A DNA stretch of 64,000 bases from Streptomyces griseicoloratus (GCF_014534645.1 NZ_JACVQF010000220.1:1-64000); one strand, 5' to 3'; shown: positions 16,060 to 26,910, counted from the stretch's first letter. Numbers and translations are program-made. Notes: generated from the sequence alone by a model not told the origin.

Positions 16060-16935
16060 ATGGCGGTCGAGGCGGAGACGGGCCGGCTCAAGAGCGAGGC
16101 GGACGAGCCGGGCTGGGAGGTGGACCCGGACGACGAGTGGGGCATCGCCGTCATCGCGACCGTCGGACGGCAGCTGAAGCTGCGCCGGGAGGCGGTGGGG
16201 ATGCGGGCCGCCGACTTCGGGGCCGCGATCGGGTACGGGGAGGATCTCGTATACAAGGTCGAGGCCGGCAAGCGGATTCCCCGGCAGGAGTATCTGGACA
16301 GGGCCGACGAGGTCCTGGGCGCGGGCGGGCTGATTGCGGCGACGTGGGAGGACGTGAAGAAGGTCCGGTACCCGAAGAGCGTGCGGGCGCTGGCCGATCT
16401 GGAGGCGAAGGCCGTCGAGATCGGGGTGTATGTCGGGCTCAGCATTCACGGACTGCTCCAGACACCGGAGCATGCGCAAGCCTTGTTCGAGGCGTGGCAG
16501 CCGCCGTACTCGGAAGAGGAGGTGGAGAGCCTCGTCGCCGCTCGGATGGCCAGGAAGTCGATCTTTGAACGATCTCCCGGACCGGCCCTCAGTTTCGTCC
16601 TGGAGGAGGCGACACTGCGTCGACGGGTCGGAGGCACAATGGTGTGGCGTCAGCAGCTCGAACACCTGCTGGGCGTGGCCCAGTTGCGCAATGTCACGCT
16701 TCAGGTGATGCCGACGAGCACAGGGGCTCATCCCGGGCTGGACGGCAGGATCGAAGTGCTGAAGTTCGCCGACGGTACGGCGGTGGGCCGGTCGGACGGT
16801 GCGTTCAACGGCCGACCGACGTCCGACCCGAAACAGCTCCGGATCCTTGAGCTGCGGTATGGAACGATCCGGGCGCAGGCTCTCACCCCGCGAGAGTCAC
16901 TGGCCTTCATCGAGCAAGCGCTGGGAGAAACATGA
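16060..16935 (+). CDS. XRE-type DNA-binding regulator with DUF5753 domain (whiJ-like)
   Basis: 291 aa. Residues 33-90 form an XRE helix-turn-helix (LKLRREAVGMRAADFGAAIG ... VYKVEAGKRIPRQEYL). The remainder is the DUF5753 domain (YVGLSIHGLLQTPEHAQALFE, LSFVLEEATLRRRVGG, QHLLGVAQLRNVTLQVMP-type core, LTPRESLAFIEQALGET). This is the regulator of whiJ/DUF397 pairs, which influence development or antibiotic production in Streptomyces. ATG at 16060 follows GAGGGGCACGGG. Its stop overlaps the DUF397 gene in ATGA. Confidence 0.88.
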   Translation: MAVEAETGRLKSEADEPGWEVDPDDEWGIAVIATVGRQLKLRREAVGMRAADFGAAIGYGEDLVYKVEAGKRIPRQEYLDRADEVLGAGGLIAATWEDVKKVRYPKSVRALADLEAKAVEIGVYVGLSIHGLLQTPEHAQALFEAWQPPYSEEEVESLVAARMARKSIFERSPGPALSFVLEEATLRRRVGGTMVWRQQLEHLLGVAQLRNVTLQVMPTSTGAHPGLDGRIEVLKFADGTAVGRSDGAFNGRPTSDPKQLRILELRYGTIRAQALTPRESLAFIEQALGET

Positions 16936-17126
16936 TCCGCAAGACCGAACTGGTCTGGTTCAAGAGCAGCTACAGCGACGGCCCAGACGGCAACTCCTGC
17001 GTCGAGATCGCGATAGCCCCCGACACCATCCACGTCCGCGACTCCAAGCACACCTGCGGCCCCCGGCTGGCTCTCACGCCGAAGGCCTGGACCGCCTTTG
17101 TCGCCAACGCGTCGAAGCGCCGGTGA
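16932..17126 (+). CDS. DUF397 small protein (whiJ-partner type)
   Basis: 64 aa with the family signature LVWFKSSYSDGPDGNSCVEI, VRDSKH and WTAFVANA. DUF397 proteins are encoded next to DUF5753-type XRE regulators, and genetic work on such pairs in Streptomyces suggests that the small protein modulates the regulator. Here the ATGA overlap makes one translational unit with the XRE gene. Confidence 0.9.
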   Translation: MIRKTELVWFKSSYSDGPDGNSCVEIAIAPDTIHVRDSKHTCGPRLALTPKAWTAFVANASKRR

Positions 17127-17265
17127 GGCGCAGTAACGCTCCGGACGGTCCAGTCAATGAGTACGGGTACTCAGCTGTGCTGATCGATGTGACTGATGCG
17201 TATCGTGTGAAAGTGGTTACGGTGGGTGCCCGATGTGGTCGGTACCGTGACGCTTGGGGATACGC

Positions 17266-17700
17266 ATGGCATGGGATGAGTGGGAGCAGCTCAAAGCTTC
17301 GGCGGCTGGGCGACAGCCCGCCGGAATGAGACTGAACCAGGCCGCTGATGCAGGCGGCACCGCTTCCTCCGGCAGCGGGGATCGGTTGAAACACGCTGCC
17401 AAGCCGTGGAACCGGGCCGCTGGTACCGCCGATGACTTACGGATCAGCACCAACAACACGAGGACCACACTGACCACTGCGCATGTCGGCATGGCGGGTG
17501 GATTGTCGGGCTTGGCGAGTCTGGCGGAATTGCAGAGTGTGCTGACCTCCTGGGAGGAGCGGCTGGGCGCCTTACGCGACGAGTGTGAGTCGTTGGTGCC
17601 TAAGTTGCGTACCGTCGGCAGGGAGTTGGTCGAGGTCGACGCAGGAATCGCCGCGAAGGTCGGCTCGGTGCCGGTGCAGCAGGGCGGTGGCGCCAAGTGA
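17266..17700 (+). CDS. WXG100-like small helical protein, two TTA codons
   Basis: 144 aa beginning MAWDEWEQLKASAA. Helices in the second half (LAELQSVLTSWEERLGALRDECESLVPKL, broken here by family variation) recall small type VII secretion partners. It is coupled by GTGA to the large hydrolase gene. ATG at 17266 has GGGGA five bases upstream; the frame extended to a TTG at 17254 is less likely. Codons 58 (17437-17439) and 103 (17572-17574) are TTA, the leucine codon that needs bldA tRNA, so expression is probably tied to development. Confidence 0.6.
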   Translation: MAWDEWEQLKASAAGRQPAGMRLNQAADAGGTASSGSGDRLKHAAKPWNRAAGTADDLRISTNNTRTTLTTAHVGMAGGLSGLASLAELQSVLTSWEERLGALRDECESLVPKLRTVGRELVEVDAGIAAKVGSVPVQQGGGAK

Positions 17701-19577
17701 CGTCCTCACTGACCTGGCAGCAGCTCGGTGATCTGAAGCTGACGGAGCTGGACGACGCAGCGGACGGTTGGGCGGCTGTGTCGAGGCACGCCGACGCTGC
17801 GCAGGAGCGGGTCGACGGGGACATGGACGGTGCCCTGTCAAAGACGCAGGAGAGCGAATCGGCAAGGGCGGCGGTGGGCCGGTTCAAGAGGCTGAGTGCC
17901 AACTACGACTACATCAGAACCGAGTGCGGGCTGATCCGTACGGCGGTGAGCGGCCTGTCGGCGGAGCTCGCGCCCTATCAGAAGACGGTGAAGGATGCGC
18001 TGGCAGACGCGGAGGCGCTGTCCTATACGGTCCATGAGGACGGTAGCGTCAGCTACCCGGCCGGAGGCAAGAACCAGCTAACAGGGGAACCGGTGCCGGG
18101 CGGCAGCGCGACGGGCAGCGATGGCCTGCTCGGCCCAGGCAACAGCGGGCTGCACCGTCCCGGTCAGGGCAGCCTTTACCAGCCTGGCGAACAGGCCGCC
18201 GGCCTGATCAACCCCAACCCGCACCACGCCAAGGCACAGGAGATTGCCGACCGCATCGCCCGAGCCCTGCGCCAAGCCCGGGAGACCGACGAGCGCTACC
18301 GTCAGACCCTGAGCAAGCTGAAGGCCGCACCCGGGCTGACGGTCGATGCCAAGACGTGGGCGGACGCGGCAGCGGACATGCAAGCGGTCCGTGGAGCCGC
18401 GTACGAGTTCCTCAGGCACGAGATTCCGCTCGACAAGTCCCCGGCCCAACGGAAGGAGTGGTGGGACGGCCTGACCGATACCCAGCGTGAGGAGTATCTG
18501 GCCAGCTATCCGGACGTCATCGGCAACCTGGACGGCATCCCGGCTGTGGTGCGCGACGAGGCGAACCGGGAGAATCTTCAACTGCTGATCGCCAAGCTGG
18601 AGGGCCAGCAAGGTGAGCAGGCCGAGGCGCGGCTCGGTGGGCTGAAGGAGATCCAGCATCAGCTGGAGCTGAACGCGGCGAACCGGCTTACCGATCCGAA
18701 GGAGCCGCCCATGTATCTTCTCGGCCTCGCTGATGAAGGCACGGGCCGCGCTGTTGTCGCCTTCGGTAACCCGGACGCCTCAAGGAACGTCTCCGCGTAC
18801 GTCCCCGGGCTCGGCACGGCTCTCGACAGCGACTTTGCCAATAATGATGTGAAGCGGGCGCGGGACACTGCCATCGGCGCCCGCGACAAGGACCCGTCGA
18901 GCGCTTCCATCGTGTGGCTCGGCTATGACCCGCCCCAACTCGGCGGTGTGGACGCCTCAACCCTGCTCTCGAACACGGAGGTAATGTCCGCTGAGCGGGC
19001 AGAGAATGGCGCCCCCGCCTACAACTCCTTTATGAACGGCCTGGTCGCCACGAACTCCCACGCGGACCCGCACTTGACGGCGATCGGGCACTCCTATGGT
19101 TCCCGACTGGTCGGGGCGGCCACCCAGGAAGCAGGCGGCATCCCCGGCGCCGATGACATCGTGCTGCTGGGCAGCCCTGGTGTAGGCGTCGACAAGGCGG
19201 AGGACCTGGGCGTAGGTAAAGATCACGTGTTCGTGGGTGCGGCTGACAACGACCCGGTGACCCAGCTGCCGTCCCAGAAAGAGGTTGGCGCGGCAGGAGT
19301 ATTCAGCGGGGGCGGTCCGCTGCTTGGATACCTCGCGGGTGACATCGCCGACCAGGGCGACGACGACATCTGGTTCGGCAAGGATCCGTCCAGCGAGACT
19401 TTCGGCGCTCACCGGATCAAAGTCGACGACGGCCCGCGGCCATTGATCGATGGGCAGGGTCCGACCCCGGCGCACTCCAACTACTTCAATCCTGAAGTCG
19501 ACCCCGAGTCCGCAGCCAATGTGGCGGCTATCGTCGCTGGCCACCCGGAACTCGTCACTTCGGAGAAGCCCCGATGA
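17697..19577 (+). CDS. DUF1023 alpha/beta-hydrolase with helical WXG-like N-terminus
   Basis: 626 aa. The N-terminal 110 residues are helical (LTELDDAADGWAAVSRHADAA), like type VII substrates. The C-terminal 300 residues are a DUF1023 alpha/beta-hydrolase: the nucleophile elbow is GHSYGSRL, the preceding strand HADPHLTAIG, and VGAADNDPVTQLP and GAHRIKVDD probably hold the Asp and His. The expected activity is ester or amide hydrolysis, probably extracytoplasmic; no classical signal peptide is present. GTG start overlaps the upstream stop in GTGA, and ATGA joins it to the lipoprotein gene. Confidence 0.78.
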   Translation: MTSSLTWQQLGDLKLTELDDAADGWAAVSRHADAAQERVDGDMDGALSKTQESESARAAVGRFKRLSANYDYIRTECGLIRTAVSGLSAELAPYQKTVKDALADAEALSYTVHEDGSVSYPAGGKNQLTGEPVPGGSATGSDGLLGPGNSGLHRPGQGSLYQPGEQAAGLINPNPHHAKAQEIADRIARALRQARETDERYRQTLSKLKAAPGLTVDAKTWADAAADMQAVRGAAYEFLRHEIPLDKSPAQRKEWWDGLTDTQREEYLASYPDVIGNLDGIPAVVRDEANRENLQLLIAKLEGQQGEQAEARLGGLKEIQHQLELNAANRLTDPKEPPMYLLGLADEGTGRAVVAFGNPDASRNVSAYVPGLGTALDSDFANNDVKRARDTAIGARDKDPSSASIVWLGYDPPQLGGVDASTLLSNTEVMSAERAENGAPAYNSFMNGLVATNSHADPHLTAIGHSYGSRLVGAATQEAGGIPGADDIVLLGSPGVGVDKAEDLGVGKDHVFVGAADNDPVTQLPSQKEVGAAGVFSGGGPLLGYLAGDIADQGDDDIWFGKDPSSETFGAHRIKVDDGPRPLIDGQGPTPAHSNYFNPEVDPESAANVAAIVAGHPELVTSEKPR

Positions 19578-20200
19578 AGTATCAGTCACTCAGCGCTGTG
19601 GCGTTCGTGCTGGCCGCGTCTGCCTTATCAGGCTGCGGCCTGATCGACGAAGACAGCGTCGGTACGCAGAGCAAGCCGGAGAAGAACGTGAACCTGCAGG
19701 AAGCCGCCGACCGGGCGGAGCAGATCCTCGACGGCACCCTGGCCGGGATCAAGCCGGAAGTCGAGGCTGCCCGGGGGCCGTCCAGCGACTCGGTCTGCAC
19801 AGACCGGAAGAACGACGGGGTGGGGACCAAGACCGTCACCCGGAGGCGGTACGTCATGACGATCATCTCGGAGGATCGGCGTGGCAACTTCCTTGGGGTG
19901 ATCGAGCGCCAATGGAAGAGGAACGGGTACGAGATCACCTCCGTGCGCAGGAACAAGGAGATGCCCGCGATCTTCGCCTCTACCCCCGAGGGATTCCGGG
20001 TCAGCCTGGAGATCGGCTACAAGGGCCAGGCTTCCTTCGTCGTCACCTCTCCATGTGCTACCGAGTCCGAGGTCACGGAGGCGCCGCGTGAGCCCATTGA
20101 CCCAGACTCCCCGGCGGGAAAGGGGCTTCCCTACGCGCACTCCGACTTCTGGTCGGCCGACACCCCGCTGTCCTCGCCTTCCCCGGGCGCGGGAGGCTGA
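19574..20200 (+). CDS. Lipoprotein linked to the DUF1023 hydrolase
   Basis: 208 aa. The signal peptide MKYQSLSAVAFVLAASALSGC ends in a lipobox with Cys21, so the protein should be lipid-anchored outside the membrane. The rest (LQEAADRAEQILDGTLAGIKPEV, then a Cys-containing beta-rich part) is not assigned to a family. ATGA overlap puts it in one operon with the hydrolase, for which it may be a partner or immunity-type protein. Codon 18 (19625-19627) is TTA, another possible bldA control point. Confidence 0.72.
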   Translation: MKYQSLSAVAFVLAASALSGCGLIDEDSVGTQSKPEKNVNLQEAADRAEQILDGTLAGIKPEVEAARGPSSDSVCTDRKNDGVGTKTVTRRRYVMTIISEDRRGNFLGVIERQWKRNGYEITSVRRNKEMPAIFASTPEGFRVSLEIGYKGQASFVVTSPCATESEVTEAPREPIDPDSPAGKGLPYAHSDFWSADTPLSSPSPGAGG

Positions 20201-20233
20201 ACGCGGGCCGAGCCGGTCGCTAAATCGAGGGAC

Positions 20234-21439
20234 ATGGACGTCATGCACGTATGGGGAGGGAATCATAAAGGCGTATTGTCCGGTCACCGGGAAGAGTTCG
20301 GACCGCGCATGAGGTTGCTGCGCCGGACCGCCCGTCGCAACGTGATGCAGTCCCTCGCCATGGCCGTGGCCGGCGCCCTCCTGGGCGCGGGTGTCGTGGC
20401 GTGGCAGGCCGGGGTGCCGCCGTTCGCGGACGACCCGTGCTGGGATTCCGTGACGGACCGGGAACTCGGCGACCTCTTCGGCGACTGGGACATCAAGTCG
20501 GCGGAGACGGAGCCGACGTGGACCCGTGAAGCGTCGCACGGGTCGGGGCGGCTCGACGGCCGGTGCCGTGTCATGGCCTACGGCGACGACAACCGCGGCG
20601 GTCAGGTCGACATCCGTGTCCACGGCCTGGAGGGCCGGAGTGGTGGTGGGGTTCTCTGGTCGGACGAGTACCTGTCCTCCCGGCTCACCCCGATGGGTGA
20701 CGGGCTGCTGGGCATGGCGTCGGACACCCGGGCGTGGGTGGTCCTGCCCGCCGACTGTGTGAAGCCCGATCCGTTTGAGGGGCCCGCGGTCGTCGATGTC
20801 GCCCTGGGCGCTGGCGAGATCCCCGCCTCGATCGATCCAGATCGGCGGGCAGATCACCAGCAGGCACTGGCCCGTACCGCCGTCAACGCGGCGAACGGCG
20901 CCATGGCACGCCTCGGCTGCACCGGTTCGCTGCCTGGGCCCGGTGAGCTGACCATGGTCCCGGAGGCCCGGACGGCACCGGGCGGGCGGGAGCTGTGCGG
21001 TCTCAAGGGCGTGCGCCTGCCCAAGGCCCTGGCCGACTCCGAGATCCGTACGCGCGCGACCGCGGGCACCGGCAGCCCCGTCCGTACCTGCGAGGTCTTC
21101 CCGACGTACGACGTGCATGCCCTGTTCCGTCTGCAAACGGTGGAGAAGAGCGAGCTGACCGGCGCCTTCTCCGCCGCCGTCCTCGACACCGGCCCCTCCG
21201 TCGAATCGCCGGACGCTCCCGAGCTGAGCGGGTCCTTCTCCCCGGCCCTGGCGGCGGTGCGCGTCGAGTGCGCCGACGACGACGTCCACGTGTTCCTGGC
21301 CCAGCAGTACGACTCTCTGGCCCTGGGGAACGGCGGCACGGCCCGCTACACCTTCGTCCGGGACGTGTTCCCGGCCTACGTGGCGGCAGAGGCCGAGCGA
21401 CTGGGCTGCGGCCCCCTGCGGATCCGGCTCCCGGACTGA
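20234..21439 (+). CDS. Membrane-anchored extracytoplasmic protein of unknown function
   Basis: 401 aa from ATG 20234, or 376 aa from ATG 20309 (MRLLRRTARRNVMQ); neither start has a convincing ribosome binding site. One hydrophobic helix (SLAMAVAGALLGAGVVAW) near residue 40-60 follows a basic stretch, which indicates an N-in/C-out anchor. The large outer part contains several cysteines and repeated halves (each with a C-x-V pattern such as GRCRVMAYGDDNRG), suggesting two related modules. This type is common in Streptomyces near secretion cassettes. Function not recognised. Confidence 0.65.
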   Translation: MDVMHVWGGNHKGVLSGHREEFGPRMRLLRRTARRNVMQSLAMAVAGALLGAGVVAWQAGVPPFADDPCWDSVTDRELGDLFGDWDIKSAETEPTWTREASHGSGRLDGRCRVMAYGDDNRGGQVDIRVHGLEGRSGGGVLWSDEYLSSRLTPMGDGLLGMASDTRAWVVLPADCVKPDPFEGPAVVDVALGAGEIPASIDPDRRADHQQALARTAVNAANGAMARLGCTGSLPGPGELTMVPEARTAPGGRELCGLKGVRLPKALADSEIRTRATAGTGSPVRTCEVFPTYDVHALFRLQTVEKSELTGAFSAAVLDTGPSVESPDAPELSGSFSPALAAVRVECADDDVHVFLAQQYDSLALGNGGTARYTFVRDVFPAYVAAEAERLGCGPLRIRLPD

Positions 21440-23049
<1,610 letters not shown>

Positions 23050-23128
23050 CGGAGAACTGACCGCGAACAGTGCGCGGGGCGCAGGCGGCAGGTTGTTCAA
23101 AGCACTACCGCTTACGTGAGCACTGTTC

Positions 23129-24406
23129 TTGTCTGTTCGGATGGTGCGTGGAACGGACAGGGATACGCCGGCACCCGAACGGGGCGCGGGGCGGTCGGCG
23201 GGGCGTGGCGTGGGGCGGTTGAAGCAACCGCTCCCACCGCTCGCGGCGACGGTGTCGGCGGTACCCGCCCAGCGGATGCCGGGCCGCCTCGGGGCGCGCA
23301 AGCACGCCGCCGCGTCCGGCCGGCGGCGCCAGGGCGGCGGGCGGCTGTACGTCGTCGACGGCATCCGCCTCGTCGCCGCGCTGATGGTCGCCGCGCACCA
23401 CTACGCCGGCACCTGGCGCGTCGACCAGCCGGGCAACGCCATCTGGGACCGGCCTGTGTCGGACATCATGCCGACGGTCTTCCGCTTCGCCTCCTACGGC
23501 TGGATCGGCGTCGAGATCTTCTTCGTGATCAGCGGCTTCGTGATCTGCATGTCCTGCTGGGGCCGGACCCCGCGCCAGTTCTTCGTGTCGCGCGTGATCC
23601 GGCTCTACCCGGCGTACTGGTTCGCGGTCGCGTTCACCACGGCCGTGCTGATGGCCGTACCGGGCGTGTGGGAACGCCTGCGACTGCGCGAGGTCCTGCT
23701 CAACCTCACCATGCTCCAGTCCGGCTCGGCCGTCCCGAACGTCGACGGCGTCTACTGGACCCTCTGGTCGGAGCTGCGCTTCTACCTGCTCTTCCTGGTC
23801 GTGGTCGCCATGGGCCTGACGTACCGCAGGGTCGTGGTCTTCTGCTGCGTGTGGGGAGCGGGGGCGATGCTCGCCCCCGTCTCGGACCTCCACCTGCTGG
23901 AACTGGTCGCCAACCCGGACGGTGCCTGGTACTTCATCGCGGGGCTGGCCCTCTACCTCATGCACCGCTTCGGCCAGGACCTGCTCCTGTGGGGCATCCT
24001 CGCCATGTCCTGGCTGATGGGCCAGCTGGAGCTGGGGAACAGGATCGAGGAGGTCGAGCGTGTCTCCGGCTGGCGCGGCAGCGTGCTGATCTTCACGGCC
24101 TTCCTGCTCTTCATGGTCGCCGTCGCGCTCGGCTACACCGACCGGATCCGCTGGAAGTGGCTGGTGACGGCGGGCGCCCTGACCTACCCCCTCTACCTGA
24201 CGCACTACGTGGCGGGCACGACGCTGATCAACCGCCTCCGCGACACGATGGACGCCCGGCTGCTGGTCGTTGTGGTGGTCGCCGGATTCCTGATCCTGAG
24301 CTGGCTGATCCACCGCTGCGTGGAGCGCCCGGTGTCACGCCTGCTGAAGAACGGCCTGGACACGTCGTTCGCGCGGCTGCGCAACGCGGGGAACCCGCCT
24401 CGTTGA
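23129..24406 (+). CDS. Membrane acyltransferase, acyltransferase-3 (OafA/YrhL-like) family
   Basis: About 425 aa. After a basic Gly/Arg-rich N-terminus the core starts LYVVDGIRLVAALMVAAHHY, holding the family's conserved His. FFVISGFVICMSCWG, RVIRLYPAYWF and WTLWSELRFYLL are typical of the ten-helix membrane O-acyltransferases that modify polysaccharides, lipids or antibiotics. The C-terminal helices (LTYPLYLTHYVAG, RCVERPVSRL) complete the family. Substrate is unknown. The start is uncertain: the first 60 residues are not membrane-like, and none of the candidate starts (23129, 23141, or the Met near 23276) has a good ribosome binding site. Confidence 0.8.
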   Translation: MSVRMVRGTDRDTPAPERGAGRSAGRGVGRLKQPLPPLAATVSAVPAQRMPGRLGARKHAAASGRRRQGGGRLYVVDGIRLVAALMVAAHHYAGTWRVDQPGNAIWDRPVSDIMPTVFRFASYGWIGVEIFFVISGFVICMSCWGRTPRQFFVSRVIRLYPAYWFAVAFTTAVLMAVPGVWERLRLREVLLNLTMLQSGSAVPNVDGVYWTLWSELRFYLLFLVVVAMGLTYRRVVVFCCVWGAGAMLAPVSDLHLLELVANPDGAWYFIAGLALYLMHRFGQDLLLWGILAMSWLMGQLELGNRIEEVERVSGWRGSVLIFTAFLLFMVAVALGYTDRIRWKWLVTAGALTYPLYLTHYVAGTTLINRLRDTMDARLLVVVVVAGFLILSWLIHRCVERPVSRLLKNGLDTSFARLRNAGNPPR

Positions 24407-24505
24407 CGTAGGGGGACCTCTCACGACCGACGCGCTGGACATATTTCTTATGATCACACCACGCGCATGTGTGTGGCGGTGCCAAAGTTGCGGGGGAGGC
24501 ATTCA

Positions 24506-24949
24506 GTGGTGACAGCGTCGGCTGGGAGCGGGCAAGCGGTCGTTGGCACGAGGTTGAATCAGCTTCCGGCGGATCAGGGCGGGGGAGCAACGAGCCCGAT
24601 GAGGCCCGCGGGAGGGCGCAAGGACATTGCCTCCTCGCCTGCAGAGAAGAAGGCTGCAGCGAAGGCAATTGAGGAGCACATCGAGCCTGACACCCACAAG
24701 GCCGGGCGGTGGGCGGACGATGACACAGCCGACGTGGTGAAGGCGTTCGGACCCAAGGACGGCGACGGCTGGCTCACCGCAGGGGCGCTGAAGAGCGCAC
24801 ATGAAACCTGGAGCGATCAGGTCAAGAACCTGTTGGACCGGCTCGGTGCGGACAAGAGCGCGCTGCGCAGTGCCAACACGGTGCTGCAAAACACCGACCT
24901 CGCGGTAGGAGCAGGAGTCCGTCAGGCCTCCTCGCTGGACCGGTACTGA
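24506..24949 (+). CDS. Small helical protein, paired with the next large substrate (WXG-like partner)
   Basis: 147 aa. A clear GGGGGAGG at 24492-24499 sets the start at GTG 24506 (or 24509). The C-terminal half (GALKSAHETWSDQVKNLL ... TVLQNTDLAVGAGV) is predicted to be helical, with W in a loop. The size, the RLNQ motif and the gene order match the small protein at 17266, so the two seem to be paralogous partners of two related cassettes. It precedes the 450-aa protein by 26 bp. Role in secretion is inferred. Confidence 0.6.
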   Translation: MVTASAGSGQAVVGTRLNQLPADQGGGATSPMRPAGGRKDIASSPAEKKAAAKAIEEHIEPDTHKAGRWADDDTADVVKAFGPKDGDGWLTAGALKSAHETWSDQVKNLLDRLGADKSALRSANTVLQNTDLAVGAGVRQASSLDRY

Positions 24950-24975
24950 CCGGCCGGGAGGAGGGGGGAGCCCAG

Positions 24976-26328
24976 ATGCCCACCTATCACGAGATCATGA
25001 CCACGGACCTTGCCGCGCTCACCACCGCCGCAAGCCGCTGGGATGGCATGGCGGGTGAATTCGCCAAGCAGGAGAAGGCCTATCGCCGGGATGTGTATGG
25101 CATTTCCTTGGGCAGTAGCTGGATGGGTTTGAGCGCCGACACGGCCAACCGTCGTTTCGAGACCACGCTCAAGGAATTCCAGAAGGCCCAGACTGAGGCA
25201 AGGGCGGTCGCCTCGCTCCTGCGTGACGCACACACGCAGTTCACGGACCTGCGCAGCAAGTTGCAGTCTGCCCGCTCGGACGCCGTCGACGCCGGCATGG
25301 CGGTCTCAGACCAGGGCTTGGTCTCCTACGACACCACGAAGCTCAGCGAGGGCGAGCGCACCGCCCTACACCATGACCCCGACTACCAACAGGCCGTGCG
25401 CGCGGCCGTTGCGTCGTGGCAGGCGCGTATCAACCAGCTTGTGAAGGACGTGGGGGACGCCGACATCGGCGTCCAGACCGCTCTTAACGCGGTGGTGATC
25501 GACTCCGACATCAGTGACGGTACCTTCAATGGCTTCAACGGTCGGGCCCAGGGAGACATCGAGAAGTACGAGGCCGAGGCCGCTGCACCGGCCAAGGAGG
25601 CCCGTACCAAGACTGACGGGTGGGTATCGGAAGGCAAGACCTCGGCCACTGGTCCCGACGCCGGCTTCACCGTGACCACCGATCCCAAGTACGGCAAGGA
25701 AGGCTCGGTCAAGGCGTACGCCGACCTGTTCCACGCCACCGCCGAGGGGACGTTGACGAACGGCGGCTGGAAACTGTCCGGGATCGCCGACGGCTACGGC
25801 GGCGCCAGGGCCACCGCCAACTACGGATTCAACGAGAAGGGCGTCGTGGGCAAGGCCGAGGCGTCCGCCGGGCTGCGGGGACTGGTCGAGGGCCGGGCCG
25901 AGTACGGGCCGTACGCCGGCGTCTACGGACGCACCGAAGGTTTCGCCGGCGCCGAGGCCGGGGTCAACGCCAAGGTGACCAAGGAGGAGGTCACCGTCGG
26001 CGCCAAGGCGTTCGCCGGGGCCAAGGGCAGCGTCGCCGGGGGTGTCGAGATCGCCGGCATCGGCATCGGCGGCACCGCCGAGGGATGGGCAGGACCGGGC
26101 GCGGAAGCATGGTGGGGCTACAAGAAGGACGACGACGGCAAGTTCCACCTCGGCGGCAAGGCCGGTGCCTCACCCATCCTGGGGGGCGCGGTGGGGGTCG
26201 AGATCACCGTTGACCCGCACAAGGTGGGCGAGACTCTCGGCGATGCGGTGGACGTCGTGGGCGACGCTGTCGACAGCGTCGGCGACGGCTTCGGGTACGT
26301 CAAGGACGGCATCACCAGTCTGTTCTGA
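24976..26328 (+). CDS. WXG100-type protein with Gly/Ala-rich C-terminal repeat domain
   Basis: 450 aa. Residues 10-105 resemble a WXG100 domain (ASRWDGMAGEFAKQEKA, then GSSWMGLSADTA, helical return). A helical middle (120-215) follows. Residues 240-400 form a Gly/Ala-rich, alternating beta-type domain (GYGGARATANYGF, EGRAEYGPYAGVYGRTEGF), and the end is an amphipathic segment (VVGDAVDSVGDGFGYVKDG). No signal peptide. I read it as a type VII-like secreted effector, possibly membrane-active, but no known toxin motif is present. It has a good GGGAGG site before ATG 24976. Confidence 0.6.
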   Translation: MPTYHEIMTTDLAALTTAASRWDGMAGEFAKQEKAYRRDVYGISLGSSWMGLSADTANRRFETTLKEFQKAQTEARAVASLLRDAHTQFTDLRSKLQSARSDAVDAGMAVSDQGLVSYDTTKLSEGERTALHHDPDYQQAVRAAVASWQARINQLVKDVGDADIGVQTALNAVVIDSDISDGTFNGFNGRAQGDIEKYEAEAAAPAKEARTKTDGWVSEGKTSATGPDAGFTVTTDPKYGKEGSVKAYADLFHATAEGTLTNGGWKLSGIADGYGGARATANYGFNEKGVVGKAEASAGLRGLVEGRAEYGPYAGVYGRTEGFAGAEAGVNAKVTKEEVTVGAKAFAGAKGSVAGGVEIAGIGIGGTAEGWAGPGAEAWWGYKKDDDGKFHLGGKAGASPILGGAVGVEITVDPHKVGETLGDAVDVVGDAVDSVGDGFGYVKDGITSLF

Positions 26329-26356
26329 TCTACTTTCTCTGGAAAGGGGCCCCTTC

Positions 26357-26854
26357 ATGCCTACGTCACTGCCGATCCCCATCGAGTTCCGGCTGCCGGA
26401 GGGCTGGCTTCCTGCCGCCCGGCAGGAAGAGGCCGTGGCGGCGGACGTCGCCTTCGCGGCGGTGCATCCGCGGCCGGACGCCGGCTTCGCCGCCAACATC
26501 ACCCTCGACGGCGAGGTGGCATCGGACGAGGCGCCGCTAGAGGCCCTCGCCGACCGGGCTGTTCAGCATCTACGGAGCGTCGCGGACTCGGTCGTGGTGG
26601 CCGACCGGCGCGAGGTCGGCTCCGAGGACGCACCCGGGGTGGTCCAGAAGCTGACGTTCTCGGCGACGGTCGGGGGCATGTGCCGCGCTCTCGTCCAGTC
26701 ACAGGTGCTGCTGGCCATGGCGGACGTGCGGGACCCCCACCGACGCGCCGTGATCCGGGCCGTGCTGACCTCCACCGAGGGGCAGTTCCCGGAGGTCGTA
26801 CCGGAGTTCCAGGAGTTCCTCGGGAGTATCCGGCCGGGCGGCGCGTCGTCCTAA
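26357..26854 (+). CDS. LpqN/DUF1795-like protein of the same cassette
   Basis: 165 aa starting MPTSLPIPIEFRLPEGW. The order of a substrate-like N-terminal strand, FAANITLDGEV, QHLRSVADSV and VVQKLTFSATVGGM, and the C-terminal EFQEFLGSIRP, resembles the PsbP/LpqN-type fold often encoded with type VII secretion substrates in actinobacteria. GGAAAGGGG lies ahead of ATG 26357, 28 bp after the substrate gene. A chaperone or immunity role is inferred from context; family call is tentative. Confidence 0.5.
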   Translation: MPTSLPIPIEFRLPEGWLPAARQEEAVAADVAFAAVHPRPDAGFAANITLDGEVASDEAPLEALADRAVQHLRSVADSVVVADRREVGSEDAPGVVQKLTFSATVGGMCRALVQSQVLLAMADVRDPHRRAVIRAVLTSTEGQFPEVVPEFQEFLGSIRPGGASS

Positions 26855-26910
26855 CGCGTCGCGGGCCTTCAGGTCGCGTCACGTCATCCGACACTCACAG
26901 GCGGTTGTTC

